Shown: in pieces, positions 1 to 8,716 of the stretch
Position numbering within the stretch: the first letter of the stretch is position 1
Layout of the letters: each line of letters starts with the position of its first letter
DNA from: Prorocentrum cordatum
Taxonomy: Eukaryota > Sar > Dinophyceae > Prorocentrales > Prorocentraceae
Assembly: GCA_963575745.1 (NCBI GenBank)
Contig: CAUYUJ010001698.1
Span: 21,001-85,000, forward strand
DNA: 64,000 nucleotides
Reading direction: 5' to 3'
Notes under the pieces: generated by a model
What the model was told of the DNA's origin: nothing
Seen by the model: the letters and a program-made list of their open reading frames with translations, nothing else
Databases searched by the model: none
Position numbers and translations under genes: made by a program

Positions 1-55
1 CTATTCGTACGCGGCGAGAGTTGGACAGGGGGTACTCCCAGGATGCACGACAGCT

Positions 56-1190
56 ATGTACCTTCTCCAGCTCGTGATGATCACGCCATTCGATGTCTTC
101 GTGGCGTCGACGTCGCACGTGCCCAGGTCCATTGATGTGTACGCCGACGACATCACTGTCCAGGTCTCCGAGCACATCAGCACGATCGTCGACACGGCCG
201 TGTCTCTGCTGGATCGCCTGGCCGCGGTGCTTCTGGCCCTCAAGCTGCCCATCGCAGCTGACAAGGCCAAGGTGCTCAGCTCGAACCTCGAGGTGGCACA
301 TCAAGTTGCACAGCGCACGCGACGTCATGGGTTCAGAGCGGCCACGTCGCTCAACATTCTTGGTATGGAGTCCCGCTCAGGCAAACCCATCACCTACGCG
401 ACCGTGCACAAAAGGATCCGCAAGGTCAAGAAGAGGCTCCCCAGGTTCAAGAGGTTACGGAGCTCCATTGCCTTGGCCAAGAAGATTGGCACGACTAGCT
501 TGGGCCCAGCCATGCAGTATGGCCTCCAGGTGGTCAGTGCGCCGCCAGCCACGGTGGCCACCATGACCAAAGTTGCTCGGGCTGGCTGGGGCAAAACACC
601 AACGGCGACATCGACCTGGCTGGCATCGCAGTTGGATCCGTCGCCGCACCTTCCGCCTGCATGCATCGCCACGGTCGAGCCTCTGTTTACATGGGCCCAG
701 CTGTCGATGGAGGGTGTTGTGCCACATAGCGTATTGCAAAAAGCTTGGGACCGACAGAACTGTCTGTTGAGGTGTGCGAGAGCCCCATGGAAGCTCATTG
801 CTGGTCCAGCTGGCGCGGTCATCACATGCCTCAAGAAGCTCAACTGGAGATATGACAGTTTTTCGAGCTGGACCACAGGCACGGGCATCGTGCTTGACCT
901 CACGACTCACGCGCCATCATGGGTGAGGAAGGTGGCTCGGAGAGCATACGTCAATGTCAAGTGGGAGCAGTGGGTCGAAGGTTCTGATGTTGCTCCTGAA
1001 ACAACATCGCCAACGAGGGACTCTAGCGGGTACTGGCTGGAACCCATACGCGTGATGCTGCGGGCCCCACCCATGGCCAAGTTATGGAAGCTAGGTGACA
1101 TGGCCGTCGGCGCGTTGCGCTCCACAGTCATTGGAGGTCAGTGGTCCCAGAAGCGCTTGGCAAAGTATAACTTCTCGGACATGACTACTG
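56..1190 (+). pseudogene. LINE-A reverse transcriptase, C-terminal part (frame broken)
   Basis: Forward frame 2 shows a catalytic YADD box (Y at 140-142, the two Asp codons at 146-151) followed by a basic segment typical of the RT palm/thumb, with KLPIAADKAKVL just downstream. The N-terminal fingers and the first catalytic Asp are off the left edge. The frame stays open to 1351, but from about 1171 the meaningful protein moves to frame 1, where the zinc knuckle and RNase H lie. I therefore treat the end as a frameshift and not a true terminus. The start given is only the first possible start codon in the window. Confidence 0.7.
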
Positions 1191-2316
1191 CCGGGTGTGC
1201 GGTGACGAGTATGACGGCACGTTGCACCACAGGTTCTGGGAGTGCCCTAACTGCGCCCATATGTGCGTGGACGCCGTCGAGCATGGCACCATCACCACTG
1301 TCAGGGCCAAGGATGCCCCCGTCAACGACCTTTTCTTCGCGCGGGCCTTGATGCCCAGAGCCCGTCTGCCGATCGTGCCGCCACCAGTCATGACGGACCA
1401 GTGGTACTACGACAGATGGAAAAGCGGCCTGGCCATCACAGGCGACATTTTCACGGACGGGTCAGGGCGCACTTTGGTAGCCTGGCCCGAGGCGAATCGC
1501 GCTGGATGGGGAGTCGCCATCATGCAGCGGCACCGGTGTAAAGGCTTGGCTTTCGGGCCGCTCCCTGGCCATGAGCACAGCGTGCCAAGAGCGGAGCTGT
1601 ACGCCATCATCCAAGTGCTGAAGCATGGCATTCTTCCCCTCAATATCAAGTCGGACTGCGTGAACGTCGTGGATGCGATCTACAGAGGTCCTGATTGGTG
1701 CCTACACGTCCGACGTGAACACTTGGACCTTTGGAAGCAATTCTGGCACCTGGTGCAGGATCATGGTGGCCTGTCGGAATCTCTGCGCGTCACCTGGATG
1801 CGATCTCACCAGACCGACGTCGGCACACACGACAGATTGGATAAGGCAGGGAACGACTGGGCGGACTTCGCGGCCAAGCGAGGATTGCGGAAACATGACA
1901 TACCATCGACAGTTGTCCAACGGCACCAGCAGCTCCTGGAGGAGCTGAGACAGGTGGCGGCGTGGATCGGCAACTCGCAGTCCTTCGGCGGCGACGTGCT
2001 CTCGGACAGGGTCGACACGGTGGGTCGCAAGCCCAGTTCGAAGGCGGCGGCTGCTGTGCCGCGTGCGAAAAAGCTGATTCATCCTGAGCTTGCCTTAGGT
2101 GCTGTCCCGCACACCCCCATCTTATATAAGGGAGGTTGGAATTGCAGTAGATGCCCGAAGGTTGCCAGGTCCTCGGGGGGGGGGGGGGGAGCGGAGGATG
2201 CGCGCGTTGCCGTGCAGTGCGCGGCCGTGCCGTGCCCCCCCGACCTCGCCCCCCACCTCGGGAAGCTCGGGATCTGGCATCAAGAGGGCTTTGGATGGAG
2301 TCCCCCAGGTCGGTGA
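1171..2316 (+). CDS. LINE-A zinc knuckle and RNase H domain
   Basis: Frame 1 opens after a TAA at 1168. It first encodes a knuckle of the form CRVCGDEYDG...HH...CPNC (about 1189-1260), then a type I RNase H. All acidic residues are visible: Asp in FTDGSG (codon 1456), Glu in RAELYAI (1594), Asp in KSDC (1654) and Asp in GNDWAD (1864, with another at 1855). A GGWNCSRCPK motif near 2133-2160 resembles a C-terminal Cys pair. RNase H removes RNA from the RNA:DNA hybrid during reverse transcription. The stop at 2316 lies beyond a 15-G run and may not be the original one. The first codon listed is the point where the frame opens, not a start codon. Confidence 0.72.
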   Translation, partial: LLGHDYCRVCGDEYDGTLHHRFWECPNCAHMCVDAVEHGTITTVRAKDAPVNDLFFARALMPRARLPIVPPPVMTDQWYYDRWKSGLAITGDIFTDGSGRTLVAWPEANRAGWGVAIMQRHRCKGLAFGPLPGHEHSVPRAELYAIIQVLKHGILPLNIKSDCVNVVDAIYRGPDWCLHVRREHLDLWKQFWHLVQDHGGLSESLRVTWMRSHQTDVGTHDRLDKAGNDWADFAAKRGLRKHDIPSTVVQRHQQLLEELRQVAAWIGNSQSFGGDVLSDRVDTVGRKPSSKAAAAVPRAKKLIHPELALGAVPHTPILYKGGWNCSRCPKVARSSGGGGGAEDARVAVQCAAVPCPPDLAPHLGKLGIWHQEGFGWSPPGR

Positions 2317-3117
2317 TAGCTATGTTAGAGCCCGACTGGACCCCTGCCCCGATGGCTCTCTGGCCCTCCCTAGTGGGTCCTCCAGCTCCCCCTCTCTGGT
2401 CCGCCACGATCGGGGTCAGGGGTCCCAGGAGTGTCCTGAATTTGTGAGAACGGTGCGCCATCGGGTGACCTTCGCCCCCGTTCTTGTGCCTCCCTCAGGG
2501 CCCGCTGAGGTCCTCAGGGCAGCGGTGGAAGTTGGCTCGAAGAACCGCCCCCGCGGGGCCCAACCTCTCGGCAGGTGCCGCGCGACCCCGCCTGAGGCCC
2601 CGTTGCCTCCGTCTGGTCCCGTCCCGCCGAGGGGCGCCCGTGGGCACAGGTTGTATATTTCCTACGATATCGTGGGACGCAGCAGGCGCGGTGCGTACTC
2701 AGCCAGAGGTAGCCGCTCACAATTATTTGATGTCTGTGATCCTGACCAGCTTCAGGACGATCGACAGCGCAAATGGCGCCGCGATAACTTTACGTCGGGG
2801 GTCCATCCCCGAGGTGCGAAGGGTAATCCCGCTATCTCCGTTCCTCGGCCCCTCGATGTAGCTGATGAGGCTGTGCAGTGGCTCGGCCTCATTTCCATGA
2901 CATAAGCGACATTATTTTTTTTATGCGCGGTTCGGGTCAACTGGACTTGGAGCTAAGCGTCGGTGATGTCGCACCCCCCTCGCTCGACTGTGCTAATTGC
3001 TCATGCGTCGGTGTAGTCACTGGTATGTGATAGATTGTGCAGCTACTCTTTTTCCAACTGCTTGTCTAGTTCCCGAACCCGAACACGGCGCGTCTTCTCA
3101 TGTGTTCGCTTGGCTAG
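2317..3117. other. No gene recognised; probable LINE-A 3' flank
   Basis: Open frames here (for example 2099-2905) are Pro/Arg/Gly-rich and show no domain. The stretch may contain the LINE 3' untranslated region, but I could not locate a poly(A) tail or a target duplication. Confidence 0.4.
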
Positions 3118-4465
3118 TTCCCCAAGCTCGAACCTCGGGCGTTGTCGCAAAATGGCTTGGCGGCCCCGATCGGCGCCTCCAGCGAAGCCGAGCGGCCGCG
3201 CCTTCAGCTCCGACGACGGTCGGCTACGTCGCCCAGCTTCAGAGGCGTAGCGACCAGCTCCCCAAGCTCGAACCTCGGGATCGGGCGCTTTCACAAAATC
3301 GCTTCGCGGCCCCGATCGGCGCCTCCGGCGAAGCCGAACAGCCGCGCCTTCAGCTCCGACGGCGGTCGGCTACGTCGCCCAGCTTCAGAGGCGTAGCGAC
3401 CAGTTATCCAAGCTCGAACCTCGGTCGCTTTCACAAAAAGGCTTCGTGGCCCCGATCGGCGCCTCCGGCGAAGCCGAGCGGACGCGCCTTCAGCTCCAAT
3501 TGCGGTCGGCTACGTCGCCCAGCTTCAGAGGCGTAGCGACCAGTTCCCCAAGCTCGAACCTCGGGCGCTTTCACAAAAGGCTTCGCGGCCCCGATCGGGG
3601 CCTCCGGCGAAGCCGAGCGGCCGCGCCTTCAGTTCCGACGACGGCCGGCTACTTCGCCCAGCTTTAGAGGCGTAGCGACCAGTTCCCTAAACTCGAACCT
3701 CGTGCGTTTTCACTAGCGGCTTCGTGGCCCCGATCGGTGCCTCCGGCGAAGCCGAGCGGCCGCGCCATCAGCTCCGACGACGGTCGGCTACGTCGCCCAG
3801 CTTCAGAGGCGTAGCGATCAGCTTCCCAAGCTCGAATTTCGGGCGCTTTCACAAAATCGCTTCGTGGCCCCGATCGGCGCCACCGGCGAAGCCGAGCGGG
3901 CGCGCTTTCAGCTCCGACGACGGTCGGCTACGTCGCGCAGCTTCACAGGCGTATCGACCAGCTCCCCAAGCTCGAACCTCGGGCGCTTTCACAAAAGGCT
4001 TCGCGGCCCCGACCGGTGCCTCTGGCGAAGCCGAGCGGCCGCGCCTTCAGCTCCGACGACGGTCGGCTACTTCGCCCAGCTTTAGAGGCGTAGCGACCAG
4101 TTCCCTAAGCTCGAACCTCGGGCGCTTTCACAGAAAGGCTTCGTGGCCCCGATCGGCGCCTCCGGCGAAGTCGAGCGGCCACGCCTTCAGTTCCGACGAC
4201 GGTCGCCTACGTCGCCAAGCTTCAGAGGCGTAGCGACCAGTTCTCCAAGCTCGAACTCTGGCCGCTCCTTCGTGGCCCCGATCGGTGCCTCCGGCGAAGC
4301 CGAGCGGACGCGCCTTCAGCTCCGATTGCGGTCGGCTACGTCGCCCAGCTTCAGAGGCGTAGCGACCAGCTCTCGAAGCTCGAACCTCGGGCGCTTTCAC
4401 AAACGGCTTCGTGGCCCCGATCGGGGCCTCCGGCGAAGCCGAGCGGCCACGCCTTCAGCTCCGAG
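3118..4465. repeat. Tandem array of a ~140-bp repeat, ten copies
   Basis: The word CCCGATCGG (CCCGACCGG once) recurs at 3165, 3311, 3451, 3590, 3728, 3868, 4008, 4148, 4277 and 4416, giving spacings of 146, 140, 139, 138, 140, 140, 140, 129 and 139 bases. Each unit contains CCCAAGCTCGAACCTCGG, TTTCACAAAA, GCGAAGCCGAGCGG and TTCAGAGGCGTAGCGACCAG. Frames are open for long stretches on both strands, but 140 is not a multiple of 3, so the peptide register rotates from copy to copy. This is a minisatellite, not a repeat protein. Confidence 0.9.
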
Positions 4466-4639
4466 GAGGGCCGCGGGCGAAGAGGCGGCCCAGCGTCGCC
4501 GCTGCGGCTCGGGCGGCCGCCACCGCTCCTGGGATGATGATGGCGCTTTGGGTGCTGCGACGTGTGCAGGGGGTCCGGCACAGCAGCAAGACACGGCACA
4601 CCCCCAGCAATGCTTCCGTGGTAACCGTTGTTCGGGGGT

Positions 4640-4838
4640 CCCCACACGGTGCGGTGACCACACCGTGCGGTGAGTCGGTAGGGATTCGGGGTCACCGCAC
4701 GCTTTTGGGAGTCGGGTCGTTCTCCGAGGACGTCTCGGGCGACTGGGGCCTCCGAGGTCCCAAGACCGTGCGGTGACGGACCGTGCGGTGAGGTCTTGGG
4801 GGATTTCGAGGTCACCGCACGGTCTGTCACCGCACCGT
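4640..4838. repeat. Cluster of 12-bp palindrome-like motif ACCGTGCGGTGA
   Basis: Exact or near-exact ACCGTGCGGTGA occurs at 4647 (variant), 4662, 4765 and 4780, and its complement TCACCGCACGGT at 4692 (variant), 4812 and 4827 (variant). Two of the direct copies sit inside a hairpin whose stem is CCCAAGACC (about 4759-4767) and GGTCTTGGG (about 4792-4800). The motif is not part of the adjacent 140-bp repeat. Function unknown. Confidence 0.7.
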
Positions 4839-5941
4839 TTCGGGACTCCAACGTTGTACCCAGATGTGTCGTGTGCCCAGTCCTGCGCCGGAAATTTCCG
4901 AGACGCTGCCGAGTGCCTGCAACCGTCACGGCGGTACCGGTTGGACATGGTGCGGTTTGCATGGGCCGCCCCTTTTTTCGCTGCAGTGCACACGGCGACC
5001 TGCCTCGCAAGCCACACCGGCTGCGCTGTCTGGTCGTCATAGTATCATTGCGGCCCCTTTCCATTTTTTTCGTCTGCAAGCTGAATCAATAGTGGCCAGC
5101 AGCGGGGCAGGATTTGCACCTATTCCGTCGGGAGGAACATCGGGTTAGGCTGCTGGCGTATCTTGTTGCATGGGCACGGCCGCCTATTGTGAAAACAAGG
5201 GCACGAGGCTGGCACACGTCGTGCGTGACCATTTCTAGACGTGGAGGGGCGCCATGTGTACCAAGTTGCCACGGCATGATGACACACAGCTGGGGCGAGA
5301 CCGACAATGCCATTGCGCTGGTTGCCCCTGGCTTCGCTGCGAGCTCGAACGCGCGCTACATCGAGATTTGCCAAGAGGACCCGTTGAGATATTGGTAAGC
5401 CTTCCATCCTAACGAGCTTCGGCTGGAAGAAATGGTGATCGCATTCCACACCCACCACGAGGGCTGGCTGCCCGAGGAGCGACCAATCTGCTCAGGACTT
5501 TGCTGAGTGCGGTCCACGCTGCTGTTCGCTCTCTTAGGCTGCCCGTGGCCATCATGATCAAGAGGGCACTGGCCACGCAAAGGGCTTGTGCGCGTCACAT
5601 CCCACGCCGACGACCAGTTGGCACGTTTTTCTTCACCAGCGCCGTCCACGCCTCCGACGCCCATCGCGACTTTGCCGCCGTCGCCATGCCGCTCTGTGTC
5701 GCCAGCGCGCGGCCTTTCCGTACACGACGCCCTTGGCCACGCCACCATGGTCTCTGGGCGGCCGTTCGGGGTCCGCTTCGGGGCTGGCGCCTTTCGCAGC
5801 TATATACACGTCTCGGCCACGATTCAGGCAACTCCATGGGCGGCGGGTGCATGGTTCGGAATTCGCCGAACACGTGGCGAAAGCCGAACCCTACCCTCGC
5901 CTCTCATCGATTCGAGAGAATCGATGGTTGGTGCAGGTGGG
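4839..5941. other. No gene recognised
   Basis: Short overlapping open frames on both strands, none with a recognisable domain. A perfect 9-bp hairpin (CATCGATTC / GAATCGATG) lies at 5905-5926. Confidence 0.4.
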
Positions 5942-6213
5942 GTTCGGGTGCCGCCGCCTAAAATCTACATCATCAACGCCGCTGGCGACAACACTCAGCC
6001 ATGCGCGGGTAGGTAGAGGGGGGAAGGCTTTTTCGAACGAGGCTGCTTCTTACAAGGCGCGGGCCGTGTCTTCAGATGTAGGGCCGGCGCGTTCTAAGAA
6101 GCAGATCCTTTTTAAGAAGCCATTCCCCCTCCCTCCACCCCCTCGTGCGCTGCGCCAAGTTCGGGTGTCGCCACCTGAAATCTAAATCATCAGCGTTGCT
6201 GGCGACAACACCG
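5942..6213. repeat. Direct repeat pair flanking a foldback segment
   Basis: About 54 bases starting GTTCGGGTG at 5942 recur at 6159 with roughly 85% identity (shared words include AAATCTA, ATCATCA and CTGGCGACAACAC). Between them, 6007-6053 and 6094-6140 form imperfect inverted arms of 47 bases each (about 33 of 47 pair; best blocks TGCTTCTTA and GGGGG). This could be a decayed foldback element inside a local duplication. Confidence 0.5.
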
Positions 6214-7012
6214 TCGACCCGAGTGGCCACACCACTCCTGGCATCCTCGCCGCGGGGGGGGTGCTCGACGGCGGAGGGCGCATGGAACCCGATTTCGGGC
6301 CCCAGCTCGGCGGAAGCGCATGCAGCACGTGTACCATATGTGCGCTGGTCACTCCTCTACGCTCGTCTCCTCCTCCCTCCTCTTCTCTCCTTTCTCTTCC
6401 TCCTGAGCCACTGGGCCACTGATGGTCTGAGAGTCCGACGGACTCGACCACCCCCCCCAGGGCGGGTCGGCCCTGAGGGGATTGATAGGGTTACCCATCG
6501 GTCGGAAGAAGTAGGTAGAAACATGACAAGCAGGAAGGCGTTGAGAGTAGATCGGGTGTTCGCCCGCCCCTGAGAGGACGGAAAAGGTGAAGCCACTCGA
6601 TCATTGAAGTGGGAAGGCGCTTAAAGTATATTGGGATCTGGGACTCCATGCATATGTATTTTCAACGACCGATGGGTAGTGATTCATGCGACCTTTCAGG
6701 TCGAGGCCGTGGCGCCGGCCGAGCGATGCAGACGAAGACAAGGAGGCGAGGGGCCGAACCGGGGGAGGACGAGAGGGGCCCGAGCCGAAGCAGGAAGGAG
6801 GAGAGCGGGAGAGCGAACACAGAAGGGCCCCCCAAAAACACAGAGAGGCCGACGAAGCTCCCCACAACGAAGGAGGGTGGGAGGGAGAGGGGGGCCGAGG
6901 ACGGCGGGGGGAAGGGGCAAGCGACGGGGGGGTGGGGGACAGCGTGGGCCTCTCCGCGCACCAGGGGGGGTCCGCTCCGTGCAGAGGGGGGCACGCTCCG
7001 TACCGCGGGTGT
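6214..7012. other. No gene recognised
   Basis: GC-rich and G-rich sequence without a domain. Open frames here extend into the neighbouring (CTC)n tract and translate to Ser, Leu or Pro runs. Confidence 0.4.
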
Positions 7013-7217
7013 CCTCCTCCTCCTCGTCGTCCTCCTCCTCCTCCTCCTCCTCCTCCTCCTCCTCGTCCTCCTCCTCCTCCTCCCTCCTCCTCCTCCTCCT
7101 CCTCCCCCCTGGCCTCTACCATCCGTGCCCCTCCTCCTCCTCCTCCTCCTCCTCCTCCTCCTCCTCCTCCTCCTCCTCATCCTCTTCCTCCTCCTCCTCC
7201 TCCTCCTCCTCCTCCTT
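7013..7217. repeat. (CTC)n microsatellite
   Basis: About 200 bases of CCT/CTC triplets, interrupted at 7102-7131 by CCCCCCTGGCCTC...CCGTGCCCC. It ends directly against the spliced leader at 7218. All frames are open in both directions because of the triplet repeat; none is a credible gene. Confidence 0.92.
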
Positions 7218-7239
7218 TCCGTAGCCATTTTGGCTCATG
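7218..7239 (+). other. Dinoflagellate spliced-leader relic 1
   Basis: Positions 7218-7239 match the 22-nt dinoflagellate spliced leader with one change: the penultimate A is T, giving ...GGCTCATG. It is not a spliced-leader RNA gene, because no GT splice donor follows; it runs straight into coding-type sequence. The pyrimidine tract just upstream, followed by CCGTAG, would suit a trans-splice acceptor. Confidence 0.93.
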
Positions 7240-7342
7240 CCTGCCTTGGGCGCTAGGCGGGCTAGGTGCTCGCGTTTGCCTCGCTCTTCTGCTTCTGCTC
7301 TCGAGAGCGGCTCATTCTCTGTCCCCTTCGCCGCGAACCGCG

Positions 7343-8158
7343 ATGGCGGGGATGGACGACGGCACCAAGGATGCTACGGCGGGCAGCCCTCAGCGGTGGC
7401 AGCCCTCATCACGCCGCGCGCTGGAAGCCCTGCAGCTTGGGCAGACAGCGGCGCGCCGTGCCGCGCGAAAGCGCGCCCAGCTGGCGTGCGAAGCCGCGCT
7501 GGATCGTCGTCGTGGGCGTGGGCTGCTGCCAGGTTCCTGGCAGGATCGCGAGGCTGCAGCTCGCCCCGCCCTCCGCATGGCAGTTTCTGGCAAGAGAGTA
7601 CCAGGAGTTGCGAGGCGGCGGAGGAACGCAGCCTGGCACGCCGCCGAGGCCCCGCGCGGCGGCTTCACCAACGCATCGCTGGCGGAGCTCTTGGAGGCGG
7701 CCGCTGGACCTCGCCTTGGAGGCGCCTCGCGCGCCGCTGGCGTCCAGGAGCTGGATCTGGCCAAGGTCGTCCCGGCAGGAAGCCTGGCCCCGGGCTGCTG
7801 GAGCCTCCCGCCCAGGAACACCCTGAGGCGTGACGCTCCCGAGTTCGTGCCGCTGTTCTTCAACAGTGCTGTCGGCCCACCCGCCGACGGTGTCCAGCAC
7901 TCGACGTCGGAGGAGAGCATCGTGCAGCAGCGGCACGAGTCTTCCGACCAGTCTGCCGCGAACGTGGCCGACGCCAAGCCCGAGATTAAGACCGCTGTTC
8001 ATTTCAGGGCGAGGGCGCTGGAGACGTTCGACACGAAGCCTTTCAACGACGGCGACCACGTGGATTTGCAGTCCGACTTCGTCGTCGCCTTTCGCTCCCT
8101 CGCCACGAGTGCCGATCCTCGTCCTGGAGGCCGCGCGCGTGGCAAAGGATACTGCTGA
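7343..8158 (+). CDS. Intronless retrogene encoding a 271-aa PAM2-motif protein
   Basis: The ATG at 7343 opens 271 codons ending in TGA at 8158, 103 bases after the spliced leader. The N-terminal half is Arg/Ala-rich and probably helical. At residues 159-170 is NTLRRDAPEFVP, which fits the PAM2 consensus (Leu, Ala, Phe and Pro at the fixed spacing, with the usual Asn replaced by Arg). PAM2 peptides bind the MLLE domain of cytoplasmic poly(A)-binding protein, so a role in mRNA translation or decay is inferred; no catalytic domain is visible. The C-terminal third is acidic/Ser-rich, then basic. An alternative ATG at 7237, created by the mutated leader, opens another frame with poor protein character. 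The lack of stops suggests a recent copy. Confidence 0.6.
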   Translation: MAGMDDGTKDATAGSPQRWQPSSRRALEALQLGQTAARRAARKRAQLACEAALDRRRGRGLLPGSWQDREAAARPALRMAVSGKRVPGVARRRRNAAWHAAEAPRGGFTNASLAELLEAAAGPRLGGASRAAGVQELDLAKVVPAGSLAPGCWSLPPRNTLRRDAPEFVPLFFNSAVGPPADGVQHSTSEESIVQQRHESSDQSAANVADAKPEIKTAVHFRARALETFDTKPFNDGDHVDLQSDFVVAFRSLATSADPRPGGRARGKGYC

Positions 8159-8489
8159 ACCTGACCTGGGCGTTGCGCTTAGGCTCACTGTTTTTTTATT
8201 CATCGACGCCTCTCTTTCTTAGATTACAGTCCTTTGGTGCCTTATCCGTGAATATATCAGAATAATATTGCAGATTGCGCCGCCTAGCGACTCTCTGCCT
8301 GGGGTCGGTGAGGGACAGCCTCAACCTATAGTCAGTCCGCAGCCAGTGGAATTGTGATTCAGCATTCGGTTGGCACGCTCTCGCTTGCAATCTCGAGGCT
8401 TCGACAGAGACGGGCTGCAGCTACAGAGGCTGCAGGTATCGGCGCTAGCCACGTCAGAAGGCGATCGCTTCTGCCCGCGAGCAAACAAA

Positions 8490-8575
8490 TCCTCCTCCTC
8501 CTCCTCCTCCTCCTCCTCCTCCTCCTCCTCCTCCTCCTCCTCCCCCTCCTCCCCCTGGCCTCGCCCCTCCGTGCC
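8490..8575. repeat. (CTC)n microsatellite at the retrogene 3' flank
   Basis: CTC triplets at about 8490-8552, then CCCCCTGGCCTCGCCCCTCCGT, a near copy of the interruption in the upstream microsatellite (7102-7131). Followed by a run of 12 G near 8618. Confidence 0.85.
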
Positions 8576-8716
8576 GCGGCCCTCCCTCCCGGCGCCCCCT
8601 GGGGGCGTTGGGCCCGGGGGGGGGGGGGGCGCTGCGCCCCCGGGAGCGCTGCCGACAAGCCCAGGGGGCACCTGGCTCAGGAGAGGAAGAGGTGCCTATA
8701 CCGGGGATGTTGTCCA

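Larger units (their letters stand above)
1..2316 (+). mobile_element. LINE-type non-LTR retrotransposon, 3' part (LINE-A)
   Basis: The left edge of the window cuts into a non-LTR retrotransposon. What remains is the end of the reverse transcriptase palm with its YADD box, the thumb/connection region, a CCHC-like knuckle, an RNase H domain and a C-terminal Cys pair. The order RT, knuckle, RNase H is that of RNase H-bearing LINE clades. RT and RNase H lie in different forward frames, so this copy carries at least one frameshift near 1171-1190. The 5' part is outside the window, and the 3' end is uncertain because a run of 15 G (2175-2189) makes the last frame unreliable. Confidence 0.75.
7218..8488 (+). 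mobile_element. Retroposed spliced-leader mRNA (processed retrogene)
   Basis: A spliced-leader relic (7218-7239), a 5' untranslated stretch of 103 bases, an intronless 816-bp reading frame and a 3' stretch ending in an A-rich CAAACAAAT lie between two (CTC)n tracts. The right flank (8490-8575) repeats both the (CTC)n and a CCCCTGGCCTC...CCGTGCC word seen in the left flank at 7102-7131. This is the structure expected if a mature trans-spliced mRNA was copied to cDNA and inserted into the microsatellite. The exact 3' end is an estimate. Confidence 0.6.

Noticed and set aside
3142-4400. Family of small Arg/Ser-rich repeat proteins in the 140-bp array
   Set aside because: The peptide register rotates between copies because 140 is not divisible by 3, and the same DNA is open in reverse.
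6686-7342. N-terminal extension of the PAM2 protein through the (CTC)n tract
   Set aside because: The frame is open upstream only because of the triplet repeat. The spliced leader at 7218 marks the mRNA 5' end, so ATG 7343 is the sensible start.
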